Origin: an uncultured Bacteroidota bacterium
Lineage (GTDB): Bacteria > Bacteroidota > Bacteroidia > Chitinophagales > Chitinophagaceae
Length of the DNA: 23,797 nucleotides
Assembly (NCBI GenBank): GCA_938008665.1
Contig: CALLKA010000174.1
Location: forward strand, 1 to 23,797
Direction of reading: 5' to 3'
The stretch's first letter is position 1, and each line of letters opens with the position of its first letter. A program made the position numbers and the translations under genes. The notes under the pieces were generated by a model. The model searched no databases. It worked only from the letters and a program-made list of their open reading frames with translations, and was not told where the DNA came from. Positions 1-7,706 of this stretch are shown one piece after another.

Positions 1-2
1 AC

Positions 3-47
3 AAAATCTATTACAGAAATAACGAAGAGACTGATCTTTTCCGTTAA
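3..47 (+). CDS. Possible 3' end of an unidentified upstream gene
   Basis: Fourteen codons, ending KIYYRNNEETDLFR, run from the window edge to a TAA at 45-47. A strong plus-strand terminator follows 18 bases later, which argues that a plus-strand transcript enters the window here. The second frame also closes early, at 20-22, so the choice of frame is not certain. In many Bacteroidota coaBC lies upstream of porD, but nothing in these few residues lets me confirm that. Confidence 0.25.
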   Translation, partial: KIYYRNNEETDLFR

Positions 48-64
48 TCTTAAAAATAACAATC

Positions 65-102
65 AAAACGTCCTGGAATCTTTATTGTGTCAGGACGTTT
101 TT
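65..102 (+). terminator. Intrinsic terminator of the upstream gene
   Basis: A perfect 11-bp inverted repeat, AAAACGTCCTG at 65-75 and CAGGACGTTTT at 91-101, encloses a 15-base loop and runs into a T tract. It separates whatever lies upstream from porD, which therefore needs its own promoter between about 85 and 129. TATTTTAG at 104-111 is one mismatch from TAnnTTTG and could be its -7 box, but this is weak. Confidence 0.75.
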
Positions 103-129
103 GTATTTTAGGGTACCAATCCACTTAGT

Positions 130-1050
130 ATGTTGCGCAAGTATATTTTAATAGTAGTGCTTATTTTAATTTCCGGGGCTTTACTGTCTCAGGAATTGGC
201 TGCTACGGTATCTATTCAAAGCAGTAAAGTGGACAATCAGGTAGATCCTAAAACATTTGTGCAATTGCAATCGCAGTTAAAGGATTTTATAAATCAAAGA
301 AAATGGACTGCAGAAAGCTATGGCAATGAAGAAAAAATTGATTGTAATTTTTATATCACTATCGAATCCATAGTTTCATTAGGTGTGTATGAAGCCAAAT
401 TAAGTATCGTATCCAACAGGCCTGTATATAATAGTGCGTATACGACACCTTTGCTCAATATGCACGATGCAAATTTTATATTTAAATACCAATTGTCGCA
501 GCCTATTGAGTTTAATGAAAATAGGGTACAGGGATCGGATCCATTGGCTGCCAACTTAACGGCAACATTGGCATACTATATCTATGTTATTCTTGGATTG
601 GATTATGATTCTTATTCATTGCAAGGAGGCAAGCCTTATTTTAATAAAGCTTTAAACATAGTAAACAATGCTCCCGAGGGTTCCGGGATTTCTGGTTGGA
701 AATCCTATGATGGACAAAGAAACAGGTATTTGTTAATTGATAATTTTACGCAAAGTGGTTTTGATAAATTACATAGTGTATTGTATAGTTATTATAGAGA
801 AGGATTGGATCAGTTGGTAGAAAAGCCTGCTGTTGCCAAAGCAGCTATTTTAAATTCCTTAATGAGTATGCAGGAAGTACTTGAAGCAAGCTCAAATACC
901 ATGGCAGTTCCTATTTTAATGCAAGGCAAGGTTACGGAGATCATTGGCATTTTTGGGAATGCGGATAAGTCAATGAAAAAGCAATTAATTACGACATTAT
1001 CAGCAATTGATATTACCAATATTAACAAGTACAAAGAAAAATTAGAATGA
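130..1050 (+). CDS. porD: PorD-type protein (DUF4835), type IX secretion associated
   Basis: A 306-residue protein with an N-terminal signal peptide (basic start, hydrophobic core to about residue 18, likely cut near LLSQ). The body matches the DUF4835 family by recognition: early conserved polar stretch with DCNFYI, the FKYQLSQPIEFNE segment, an aromatic DYDSYSLQGG motif near residues 158-168, and a helical C-terminus. Family members are exported to the periplasm or outer membrane and are called PorD because loss affects type IX secretion in Porphyromonas; their biochemical role is unclear. The stop overlaps the next start as ATGA, so the two are co-translated. The presence of T9SS cargo at 20,135 fits a T9SS-bearing organism. 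Confidence 0.82.
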   Translation: MLRKYILIVVLILISGALLSQELAATVSIQSSKVDNQVDPKTFVQLQSQLKDFINQRKWTAESYGNEEKIDCNFYITIESIVSLGVYEAKLSIVSNRPVYNSAYTTPLLNMHDANFIFKYQLSQPIEFNENRVQGSDPLAANLTATLAYYIYVILGLDYDSYSLQGGKPYFNKALNIVNNAPEGSGISGWKSYDGQRNRYLLIDNFTQSGFDKLHSVLYSYYREGLDQLVEKPAVAKAAILNSLMSMQEVLEASSNTMAVPILMQGKVTEIIGIFGNADKSMKKQLITTLSAIDITNINKYKEKLE

Positions 1051-1397
1051 GGTATTTATTTTTTTTCATCCTCTTATTTTTTGCAGCCTGTAATTTTTCA
1101 AGCAAAGGAAAGCCAGTAGTGGAGTTTCCCGTAATGCAGAAAGTGGTATGGGAATTGATGAAATCGGATGACTATTATATCCGGATTTCATTATCTGACT
1201 CCACTTTAAAAGGGAAGCATAAAAACATTGAAATGTATGAGCAAATTTTTCAATTAAACAAGATCACGGCCAAGGATTTTTATGCCACTATTGATTATTA
1301 CGAAAAACACCCCATTTTGTTTAAGGAATTAATGGATTCGGTGAGTAGTTTGTCGAAAAAGGAAAATTTAACACCAATAAGACCCTTGATAAAATAA
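1047..1397 (+). CDS. DUF4296 domain lipoprotein
   Basis: A 116-residue predicted lipoprotein. The signal peptide ends in a lipobox (FFAAC, Cys15), so the mature protein should be lipid-anchored. The rest resembles DUF4296: a helix of the VVWELMKSDDYY type where relatives often have a MxDxHLAE-like segment, then YEQIFQLNKITAKDFYATIDYYEKHP (split here as YEQIFQLNKITAKDF at about 66-80 and a YYxxHP motif just after), and a short polar tail. Function is unknown. It starts inside the stop codon of porD (4-base overlap), which suggests a shared envelope role, but that is inference from position. Confidence 0.75.
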   Translation: MRYLFFFILLFFAACNFSSKGKPVVEFPVMQKVVWELMKSDDYYIRISLSDSTLKGKHKNIEMYEQIFQLNKITAKDFYATIDYYEKHPILFKELMDSVSSLSKKENLTPIRPLIK

Positions 1398-1416
1398 AAA
1401 TACAAGTTCCCTTTAT

Positions 1417-1424
1417 TACTTTTG
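1417..1424 (+). promoter_or_regulatory. Candidate -7 promoter box for the peroxiredoxin gene
   Basis: TACTTTTG matches the Bacteroidota -7 consensus TAnnTTTG at every fixed base. It would start transcription near 1,430, giving a leader of roughly 30 bases before the ATG at 1,460. No clear TTG -33 element lies about 20 bases upstream, so this is a candidate only. Confidence 0.45.
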
Positions 1425-1459
1425 CAAAAACCTATAATTAACCATTAAAATTCATAAAA

Positions 1460-1933
1460 ATGAGCATTTCAATCGGACAAGCAGCTCCTGCTTTTACATT
1501 ATTTGACACAGACAAAAAAGCAACTTCATTATCAGACTACAAAGGAAAGAATGTAGTTGTATTGTTTTTCCCTTTAGCATTTACAGGCGTGTGTACTACT
1601 GAGTTATGTAGCATTAGAGACAACATTGGAGTATATAATACTGCCAACGCAGAAGTATTAGGTATCTCAGTTGATTCTTTATTTACACTTGGTAAATTTA
1701 AAGAGGAACAAAAATTAAATTTTTCTTTATTGAGCGATTTTAATAAAGCTGCTTCAAAAGCATTTGATGTATTGTATGAAACTTTCCCAGCATTTGAAAT
1801 GCAAGGCGTGGCAAAGCGTTCTGCTTTCGTGATTGACAAAGAAGGGGTTGTTCAATATGCTGAAATATGTCCAACACCAGGTGACTTGCCTAATTTCGAG
1901 GCAATCCAAACAGTGTTGAATACATTGAACTGA
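1460..1933 (+). CDS. Peroxiredoxin (AhpC/TSA-redoxin family, AhpE-like)
   Basis: A 157-residue cytosolic thiol peroxidase expected to reduce hydrogen peroxide or organic peroxides. The active-site pattern P-x3-T-x2-C is visible: Pro38, Thr42 and the peroxidatic Cys45 within FFPLAFTGVCTTELC, with a second Cys at 50 and a third near 137 (EICPTPGD). The start has the usual GQAAPAFTL strand and DYKGKNVVV. Length fits single-domain AhpE/BCP-like enzymes and is too short for a typical 2-Cys AhpC. Which Cys resolves the sulfenic acid cannot be read from sequence alone. It has its own -7 box and ends at a two-way terminator, so it is probably a single-gene unit. Confidence 0.9.
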   Translation: MSISIGQAAPAFTLFDTDKKATSLSDYKGKNVVVLFFPLAFTGVCTTELCSIRDNIGVYNTANAEVLGISVDSLFTLGKFKEEQKLNFSLLSDFNKAASKAFDVLYETFPAFEMQGVAKRSAFVIDKEGVVQYAEICPTPGDLPNFEAIQTVLNTLN

Positions 1934-1959
1934 AACATTGCTAATTGCTAATTGCATAA

Positions 1960-1995
1960 AAAAAAAGGATCTCGACAAGTCGAGATCCTTTTTTT
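1960..1995. terminator. Bidirectional terminator between convergent genes
   Basis: Perfect inverted repeat GGATCTCGAC (1967-1976) and GTCGAGATCC (1979-1988) with a 2-base loop, flanked by an A run on the left and a T run on the right that extend the stem. It can stop the peroxiredoxin transcript (plus) and the rRNA methyltransferase transcript (minus, stop at 2012). Confidence 0.9.
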
Positions 1996-2011
1996 AGTTC
2001 TTGCTAGTTAT

Positions 2012-3187
2012 TTATCTATCGGAAACCTCGACAATCAAAAACTTTAAGTAGTGGGTGTTTTCCATACCCCATATAATAGGATGATCGCTGGATTGGGATT
2101 GATAAGTCACTTGTCTAATTCTTTTTTTAGCATCTCTTGCGGCCATATCAATGGTATCTAAAAATAGTTCGGGACTTACTAGGTTGGTACAACTTGAAGT
2201 GACTAAAAATCCGCCACTATTAATCATCTTCATTCCACGCAAATTAATTTCTTTATATCCTGTGATGGCCTTGTCAATACTATTTCTGCTTTTTGTAAAT
2301 GCAGGTGGATCTAACATCACCACATCATATTTTCGACCTTCTTTACCCCATGTTTTTAATACATCAAAAGCGTTCATGGTTTCAAACTTAACAATATGAT
2401 CTAGCTTATTCAAAGCCGCATTTTTGTTTGCTTGCGCAACTGCACTTTCTGAAATGTCAATGCCTAAAACTGACTTCGCGCCATAATGTGCTGCGTGAAT
2501 TTCAAAGGTACCTGTGTAAGTAAACGCACCTAAAACATCTGCACCAGAAACAATTTTTTGAATGGCACGACGGTTGTCTTGTTGGTCTAAAAAGTATCCT
2601 GTCTTTTGTCCATTTTCAATATTTACATAAAACTGTAAACCATTTTCATTAATCGTAATTTCGGTAGGGAATGGGTCGCTTAAAAAACCTTTAATTTGTG
2701 TAAGCCCTTCTAATTCACGTACAGGAACATCGTTTCGTTCGTATATTCCTTTGGGATTAAAAATAGCTTTAATCGCATCTACAATTGCAGGTTTCCATTT
2801 TTCAATACCCAATGATAAAGTTTGTAAAACAAAGTAGTCATTAAATTTATCAATAATTAATGCAGGTAATTCATCTGCTTCTCCAAATACCAATCTGCAA
2901 TTTTCAACATAACCTAACTGTTGGCGGTAGGCCCAAGCCGTTGCAATTTTTTTATGAAAAAAGGTAGCATCAATCGTCTCTCTATGTCGGGTTAATAGGC
3001 GAATGGTAATTTGGGAATTGGTATTAATATATCCGCGACCTGCCAATTGGCCATCAAAAAAATAAACTTCGACCAAGTCCCCGGGTTCCACTGTCCCAGC
3101 AATACGGTCAATTTCATTATTGTAAATCCAAGGGTGGCCAGAAGCGATCCTTTGGGTTATTTTCTTGTTTAAATACACCTTTGTCAT
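2012..3187 (-). CDS. rlmI: Class I SAM-dependent rRNA methyltransferase, RlmI/RlmK type
   Basis: A 391-residue COG1092-type enzyme. Residues 1-70 form a PUA-like RNA-binding domain (MTKVYLNKKITQRIASGHPW, then GDLVEVYFFDGQLAGRGY). The catalytic Rossmann domain shows the SAM motif LGAFTYTGTFEIHAA near residue 217, an acidic GIDIS strand end, DPPAF in motif IV and the SSCT motif with the candidate catalytic Cys. E. coli RlmI makes m5C in 23S rRNA; the target here is inferred from family, and other members of the family modify other sites. It is transcribed alone, diverging from grpE, with a perfect -7 box just 4 bases before the ATG, implying a leaderless or nearly leaderless message. Confidence 0.88.
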   Translation of the reverse strand: MTKVYLNKKITQRIASGHPWIYNNEIDRIAGTVEPGDLVEVYFFDGQLAGRGYINTNSQITIRLLTRHRETIDATFFHKKIATAWAYRQQLGYVENCRLVFGEADELPALIIDKFNDYFVLQTLSLGIEKWKPAIVDAIKAIFNPKGIYERNDVPVRELEGLTQIKGFLSDPFPTEITINENGLQFYVNIENGQKTGYFLDQQDNRRAIQKIVSGADVLGAFTYTGTFEIHAAHYGAKSVLGIDISESAVAQANKNAALNKLDHIVKFETMNAFDVLKTWGKEGRKYDVVMLDPPAFTKSRNSIDKAITGYKEINLRGMKMINSGGFLVTSSCTNLVSPELFLDTIDMAARDAKKRIRQVTYQSQSSDHPIIWGMENTHYLKFLIVEVSDR

Positions 3188-3191
3188 GGCA

Positions 3192-3199
3192 CAAATATA
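3192..3199 (-). promoter_or_regulatory. -7 promoter box for the rlmI-like gene
   Basis: Read on the minus strand, TATATTTG is a perfect TAnnTTTG match and lies 4 bases upstream of the ATG at 3187. Transcription would begin at or next to the start codon. A TTG-like upstream element is present (3217-3215) but at a short spacing of 15 bases. Confidence 0.5.
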
Positions 3200-3261
3200 G
3201 GCAGAGAATAAGTGACAACTTGTTCATTTTTAGGCCCTTTTATGTCAATTTTGCTATTTTA

Positions 3262-3292
3262 TTGCTTTGGCAATATTTTTGGAAGATATTTG
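3262..3292 (+). promoter_or_regulatory. Candidate promoter of grpE-dnaJ
   Basis: TTG at 3262-3264 and GATATTTG at 3285-3292, 20 bases apart, fit the TTG / TAnnTTTG arrangement with one mismatch at the first -7 base. The ATG of grpE follows 15 bases after the box. No CIRCE-type inverted repeat is visible, so heat-shock control through HrcA is not indicated. Confidence 0.4.
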
Positions 3293-3307
3293 TATCAATA
3301 ATACACT

Positions 3308-3880
3308 ATGCAAGATAAAGAACCTATAAACACGGCTTCGGACAAAATGGAGGAAAAAACAGTTGAAAACGAGGCAACGAATGAGTCCAATCCATCAACG
3401 GAGCCGACGACTGAGGAAGCACCCGTTTTAAGTGAATTGGATACCCTAAAATTGGAATTAGTTGATCAAAAGGACAAATACCTCAGGTTAATGGCTGAAT
3501 TCGAAAATTTCAGACGTCGTACCGCAAAGGAGCGCATTGAATTAATTCAAACTGCAAGTAAGGAAGTGATTGTTTCCTTTTTGGATGTGTTGGATGATTG
3601 TGATCGTGCCGAAAAGCAATTAAATAGTTCTGATGATATCGCTTTACAAAAAGAAGGTATTCAATTGGTATTTAATAAAGTAAGATCCACTTTGAATGCA
3701 AAAGGAGTAGTTGCGATGTTGAGTGTCAATGAAATTTTTGATGTAGATAAACACGAAGCAATTACAGAAGTACCTGTACCTAATGATAAGATGAAAGGAA
3801 AAATTGTTGATGAAATAGCTAAAGGTTATTTATTAAATGATAAAATTATTCGTTTTGCTAAAGTGGTGGTAGGCAAATAA
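3308..3880 (+). CDS. grpE: GrpE, nucleotide exchange factor of DnaK
   Basis: A 190-residue co-chaperone that releases ADP from DnaK in the cytosol. The first 45 residues are acidic, rich in Glu, Thr and Asn, and probably disordered, as usual in Bacteroidota GrpE. A long helical segment follows (LKLELVDQKDKYLRLMAEF to about residue 110) with the hallmark ENFRRRTAKER. The C-terminal beta domain contains FDVDKHEAIT and the final GYLLNDKIIRFAKVVV strand. dnaJ starts 10 bases after the stop, so the two form an operon; dnaK is not in the window. Confidence 0.97.
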   Translation: MQDKEPINTASDKMEEKTVENEATNESNPSTEPTTEEAPVLSELDTLKLELVDQKDKYLRLMAEFENFRRRTAKERIELIQTASKEVIVSFLDVLDDCDRAEKQLNSSDDIALQKEGIQLVFNKVRSTLNAKGVVAMLSVNEIFDVDKHEAITEVPVPNDKMKGKIVDEIAKGYLLNDKIIRFAKVVVGK

Positions 3881-3890
3881 AAAAAGCATT

Positions 3891-5057
3891 ATGTCAAAAA
3901 GAGATTTTTACGAAATATTAGGCGTTAGTAAGTCAGCATCCACTGATGAAATTAAAAAAGCATATCGAAAAGTGGCAATGCAATTTCATCCAGATCGAAA
4001 TCCTGGAGACAAGCAAGCCGAAGAAAAATTCAAAGAAGCTGCGGAAGCTTATGAAATATTAAGCGATGCAGATAAAAAAGCGAAGTATGATCGATTTGGT
4101 CATCAAGCATTTGGTCCTGGCACAGGTGGGGGCGGTGGTTATGGCGGCGGCGGAATGGATATGAATGATATTTTTAGTCAATTTGGTGACATATTTGGGG
4201 ATGAAGGATTTGGTGGATTTTTTGGCGGCGGCGGATCAAGGTCAAGATCGTCAAGAGCAACCGGACAAAGAGGTAGCAATTTGCGTATTAAATTAAAGTT
4301 GAGTTTTGAAGAAATAGCGAATGGCGTTAATAAGCAAGTAAAAGTAAAAAAGCATGTTACTTGTACCACCTGTGGTGGTAATGGTGCGAAGGATAAAAAT
4401 AGTGTACAAACCTGTGGCACTTGTAATGGTTCTGGTCAAGTGAAGCGTGTGACCAATACTTTTCTAGGTCAAATGCAAACGGTGAATACTTGTCCATCCT
4501 GTAATGGTCAAGGAAATACAGTAACAGCAAAATGTGCAGGATGTAAAGGAGAAGGTCGTATGTATGGTGAAGAAACAATCTCCATTGATATACCGGCTGG
4601 TGTTCAAGATGGCATGCAATTAAGTATGTCAGGTAAAGGGAATGCAGGTGAGCGTGGCGGTAGCCCGGGTGATTTAATCATCATGATTGAAGAAGAACCA
4701 CATGAGTCCTTACATAGAGATGGTTTAAATGTAGCTTTCGATTTATACATCACCATTCCAGATGCAGTTTTTGGTACTAGTGTAGAAGTGCCTACGATAG
4801 ATGGCCGTGCTAAAATAAAAATACCACCAGGAACGCAAAGTGGTAAAATATTTAGATTAAAAGGCAAAGGATTTCCAGAAGTACAAGGTTATGCAAAAGG
4901 AGATCAATTGATTAATGTAAACATATGGACTCCGCAGCACGTAAGTGATGATGAAAAAGAAGCATTGGAAAAAATGCAACTCAGCGAAAACTTCAAACCC
5001 AAGCCTGTAAAGGGGGATAAGAGTTTTTATGACAGAGTAAAAGAAGCTTTTAGATAA
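3891..5057 (+). CDS. dnaJ: DnaJ, Hsp40 co-chaperone
   Basis: A 388-residue type A Hsp40 that stimulates the DnaK ATPase and delivers unfolded clients. The J domain at 1-70 has the HPD motif (HPDRNPGD). A Gly/Phe-rich linker follows at about 75-125 with long Gly runs. Four zinc-binding CxxCxGxG repeats are all intact: CTTCGGNG, CGTCNGSG, CPSCNGQG and CAGCKGEG. The two C-terminal substrate-binding domains end with a helix (FYDRVKEAF). It is the second gene of a grpE-dnaJ pair and is followed by a clear terminator. Confidence 0.98.
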   Translation: MSKRDFYEILGVSKSASTDEIKKAYRKVAMQFHPDRNPGDKQAEEKFKEAAEAYEILSDADKKAKYDRFGHQAFGPGTGGGGGYGGGGMDMNDIFSQFGDIFGDEGFGGFFGGGGSRSRSSRATGQRGSNLRIKLKLSFEEIANGVNKQVKVKKHVTCTTCGGNGAKDKNSVQTCGTCNGSGQVKRVTNTFLGQMQTVNTCPSCNGQGNTVTAKCAGCKGEGRMYGEETISIDIPAGVQDGMQLSMSGKGNAGERGGSPGDLIIMIEEEPHESLHRDGLNVAFDLYITIPDAVFGTSVEVPTIDGRAKIKIPPGTQSGKIFRLKGKGFPEVQGYAKGDQLINVNIWTPQHVSDDEKEALEKMQLSENFKPKPVKGDKSFYDRVKEAFR

Positions 5058-5060
5058 AAT

Positions 5061-5092
5061 AAAAAAAAAGGGATTACATAATCCCTTTTTTT
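5061..5092. terminator. Bidirectional terminator between dnaJ and hpt
   Basis: GGGATT (5070-5075) and AATCCC (5080-5085) with a 4-base ACAT loop. A run of nine A precedes it and a run of seven T follows, so the stem extends through A-T pairs and works in either direction. It lies between dnaJ (plus, stop 5057) and hpt (minus, stop 5104). Confidence 0.88.
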
Positions 5093-5103
5093 ATGGGTAC
5101 TTG

Positions 5104-5643
5104 TTAGTCCTCCTTAAGTTGATAAATATCTTTAGAATTCCGACCAAGGCCGTCATAATCTAATCCATATCCCACTACAAATTTGTTGGGGATTTCAAAA
5201 CAATCATAGTCCACCTTGACGGGATAGGCAAGCGCCTCTTTTTTATTTAAAAGTACTGCTATTTTTAAAGAAGCTAGTTGTTGTGATTGTAGTTGCGGTA
5301 AAAAATGGTGGAGCGTTTTGCCTGTATCAATAATGTCTTCCAAAATAATTACATGTCGGTCATTTAAATTGGTATCCAAACCTATTGCTGTAATTACATT
5401 GCCCGTAGAACTCACCCCTTTATAGGAGGCCAGCTTTACAAAACATACTTCTGCTTCAAAATCAATATACTTAAATAAGTCTGCGGTAAATAAAAATGAC
5501 CCATTCAAAATGGATAAGAACAATGGTTTTTTATCGCCGTAATCCTTTTTTAATTGTTGCGCAAGTAGTTGAATTTTTCCCTGAATTTCCTGGTCTGTTA
5601 TATAAGGCGTAAATTCTTTGTTGTGTATTTTGATGGTAGACAT
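5104..5643 (-). CDS. hpt: Hypoxanthine phosphoribosyltransferase
   Basis: A 179-residue purine salvage enzyme that joins hypoxanthine (often guanine too) with PRPP to make IMP (GMP). The PRPP-binding motif VIILEDIIDTGKT is at residues 98-110. The loop with FLSILNGSF (about 42-50) and the SYKG segment near residue 73 are as expected in bacterial Hpt, and the C-terminal part has VVGYGLDYDGLGRN for base contact. Length is typical. It is the last gene of a minus-strand set, 40 bases after the glucosaminidase gene; the metabolic link to that neighbour is not obvious. Substrate preference cannot be settled from sequence. Confidence 0.93.
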   Translation of the reverse strand: MSTIKIHNKEFTPYITDQEIQGKIQLLAQQLKKDYGDKKPLFLSILNGSFLFTADLFKYIDFEAEVCFVKLASYKGVSSTGNVITAIGLDTNLNDRHVIILEDIIDTGKTLHHFLPQLQSQQLASLKIAVLLNKKEALAYPVKVDYDCFEIPNKFVVGYGLDYDGLGRNSKDIYQLKED

Positions 5644-5683
5644 ATGAGAGGATCTTTTTAAATTGAATAACTACGTAGGTTGA

Positions 5684-7054
5684 TTATTTTTTAAGTAACA
5701 GTTTTGTTTTTTGCTCTTTTGGTTTTACTAATATAAGCTGTGTTCCTGATGCAGGATTATCGCTAATGCCAGGATTGTATTCCTTTAATTTTTTTAATTG
5801 AATGCCTTCTTTTTGACTAATATCATAAAGGCTTTCACCAGCGACTACTAAATGAAAACTTTTATCACCTTCTGATTTTTTGTTTCCTAAAAATAATAAT
5901 TGGTCTTGTGCTAATAAATCGGATTCCTTTAAATCATTAAATACAAAAACCTTGTATAGGGGAATACTATGCTCGGTTGCGATTTGCAAAAGTGAAGCGC
6001 CAGCTTTTGCCCATATCACTGCAACCTGATTAATTTTAAAGGGTTTATCAGGGTAAAGGCTGCTTGGCTTTTTGGAAGTATTTAAACTGTCCGATTTTGT
6101 AACAGATACATTCTTTGCAATAACTTTAGTGATTGTATCATTTGTAGGTGTTGGATAGGATGTGCTTATAGGGATGATTGGTTTTGTAACTGCGGTTGTA
6201 TCCTTGCCAATACTATTCATTTTTATTTCGGTAACTGTTGCATTGTTTTTACTAGGTTCAATGCCTTTAATATTACTAATAGGCAAACTTGCTTGATTTA
6301 TATAATTGCTAGCGGTATCCTTTACTACCTTTACTTCAATGGTAGTATCCTTTTTCACTGCCATAGCAGTATCCTTTTTTTCTGCGATGGCTATACTTGC
6401 TTCTTTAGGCGCTTCCGATACTAAATTTGCACTAGTTTCTTTTTTATCTATGGTTGTGTTTTTTGCAACTACTTCTTTTGTAACAACTGTTGGTTTTTCA
6501 ATGACTTCGGTTGATTCTGATGTTGCAGTATCATTTTCATCATTTAACTCTGGAAAATTGAATTGCGACAATTCGTAATCATCAATTACTTTCATCAATT
6601 TATTCGCATAGTCACTTGCGGTTGCATATCCTGCTTTTTTTAAACCAATCGCCCATGCAGAATCATCTACGGGATCTAATTGGAAAAGTGGTGCGTAATT
6701 GGGTCTTGTTTTGATAAAATTGGAGTGATCAATAAAAGAGGCGTTGGCATTTGGATATGCCCTAAAGCACTCTTGTTTGGTATCGTCATCTTGATAGGTA
6801 GTTTCCCCTTTCCAATCAGTTTTACATTTGATACCAAAGTGATTATTAAAATTCAATGCTAAATTACTTTCACCGCTGTTGGATTCCACAATTCCTTGGG
6901 CCAGTGTAATAGATGCAGGAATTCCGGTGCGTTTCATTTCTTTGATGGCAATATCCTTGTATTGGTCAATATAAATAAGTGTTGCCGTTTTTTGCGCAGC
7001 CAAAGTAATGCAAAAAAAAGGAAGGAGTAATAATATAGTAAACTTAAATTTCAT
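5684..7054 (-). CDS. Exported glucosaminidase-family cell wall hydrolase with LysM modules
   Basis: A 456-residue exported protein. Signal peptide at 1-20 (hydrophobic core, cut near LAAQ). Residues about 25-170 form a GH73-type glucosaminidase domain: GIPASITLAQGIVESNSGES with the likely catalytic Glu57, then NFNNHFGIKC and the YANANASF..H type segment. Residues about 170-330 are a low-complexity Lys/Thr/Val/Asp linker with repeated KKDT-like units. The C-terminus carries two LysM-like peptidoglycan-binding modules (roughly 345-390 and 392-445, the second with HLVVAGESLYDISQKEG). It probably cleaves the glycan backbone of peptidoglycan in the periplasm during growth or division. It begins 2 bases after the O-methyltransferase stop. 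Confidence 0.88.
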   Translation of the reverse strand: MKFKFTILLLLPFFCITLAAQKTATLIYIDQYKDIAIKEMKRTGIPASITLAQGIVESNSGESNLALNFNNHFGIKCKTDWKGETTYQDDDTKQECFRAYPNANASFIDHSNFIKTRPNYAPLFQLDPVDDSAWAIGLKKAGYATASDYANKLMKVIDDYELSQFNFPELNDENDTATSESTEVIEKPTVVTKEVVAKNTTIDKKETSANLVSEAPKEASIAIAEKKDTAMAVKKDTTIEVKVVKDTASNYINQASLPISNIKGIEPSKNNATVTEIKMNSIGKDTTAVTKPIIPISTSYPTPTNDTITKVIAKNVSVTKSDSLNTSKKPSSLYPDKPFKINQVAVIWAKAGASLLQIATEHSIPLYKVFVFNDLKESDLLAQDQLLFLGNKKSEGDKSFHLVVAGESLYDISQKEGIQLKKLKEYNPGISDNPASGTQLILVKPKEQKTKLLLKK

Positions 7055-7056
7055 GC

Positions 7057-7695
7057 TTATTTTTTTCTGATTAAACTTAATCCATCTCTAACAGTTAATA
7101 AAATAGTTTCTGCCAATTGGTCGGACATAATCATTTCATTAAATGCGTGTATGGCTTTAGCATTTTTACCTTTCAATGATTCGTTGAATACTTCCCCATG
7201 AAACAATACATTATCGACAATAATTAACCCATTTGTTTTTACCTGTGGGAAAATCATTTGGTAATATTTGCCGTAATTCACTTTGTCCGCGTCAATAAAT
7301 ACAATATCCCAAGGTGCAGTTAATTTTTGTAAAGTTTCACCAGCATCACCCACATGAATTTTTATTTTATCCTTATGTGGACTATGATTGATATTATTTT
7401 GTGCATTGATTCCATCGGGTTCCCTTAATTCAAGGGTGTGTAATTGACCGCCATGTACTAAGCCTTCGGCCAAGCACATGGCGCTAAAGCCTGAAAAGGT
7501 ACCTAATTCCAAAATATACTTGGGTTGCAATAAATTGCTGATCAAGCTTAAAAAACCCCCTTGGGTCCAGCTGCTTTGCATATCGGCATGCGGATGCGTT
7601 GCTAATGTACTTTCATATACCTCCTTTAAATAAGCAGGGGTTGCATTGCTATATTGCGCAGCATATTCATTGGCTAAAGGGTGTATAAAATCCAT
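7057..7695 (-). CDS. O-methyltransferase, class I SAM-dependent (COMT-like family 3)
   Basis: A 212-residue soluble enzyme resembling catechol/caffeoyl-CoA O-methyltransferases (PF01596). The SAM-binding motif ILELGTFSGFSA is at residues 61-72, followed by an acidic strand end (LELREPDG). The divalent-metal site is visible as DAD at 135-137 and DN at 161-162 (IIVDNVLFHG). The usual N-terminal helices are present and the length is normal. The natural acceptor is unknown; bacterial relatives act on varied catechol-type or hydroxylated compounds. It sits 11 bases after the symporter gene and 2 bases before the glucosaminidase gene, so all three are likely on one transcript. Confidence 0.88.
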   Translation of the reverse strand: MDFIHPLANEYAAQYSNATPAYLKEVYESTLATHPHADMQSSWTQGGFLSLISNLLQPKYILELGTFSGFSAMCLAEGLVHGGQLHTLELREPDGINAQNNINHSPHKDKIKIHVGDAGETLQKLTAPWDIVFIDADKVNYGKYYQMIFPQVKTNGLIIVDNVLFHGEVFNESLKGKNAKAIHAFNEMIMSDQLAETILLTVRDGLSLIRKK

Positions 7696-7706
7696 TAGTC
7701 AAAGTT

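Noticed and set aside
3200..3307. Heat-shock CIRCE element upstream of grpE
   Set aside because: No 9-bp inverted repeat with the TTAGCACTC-type arms is present in the rlmI/grpE gap.
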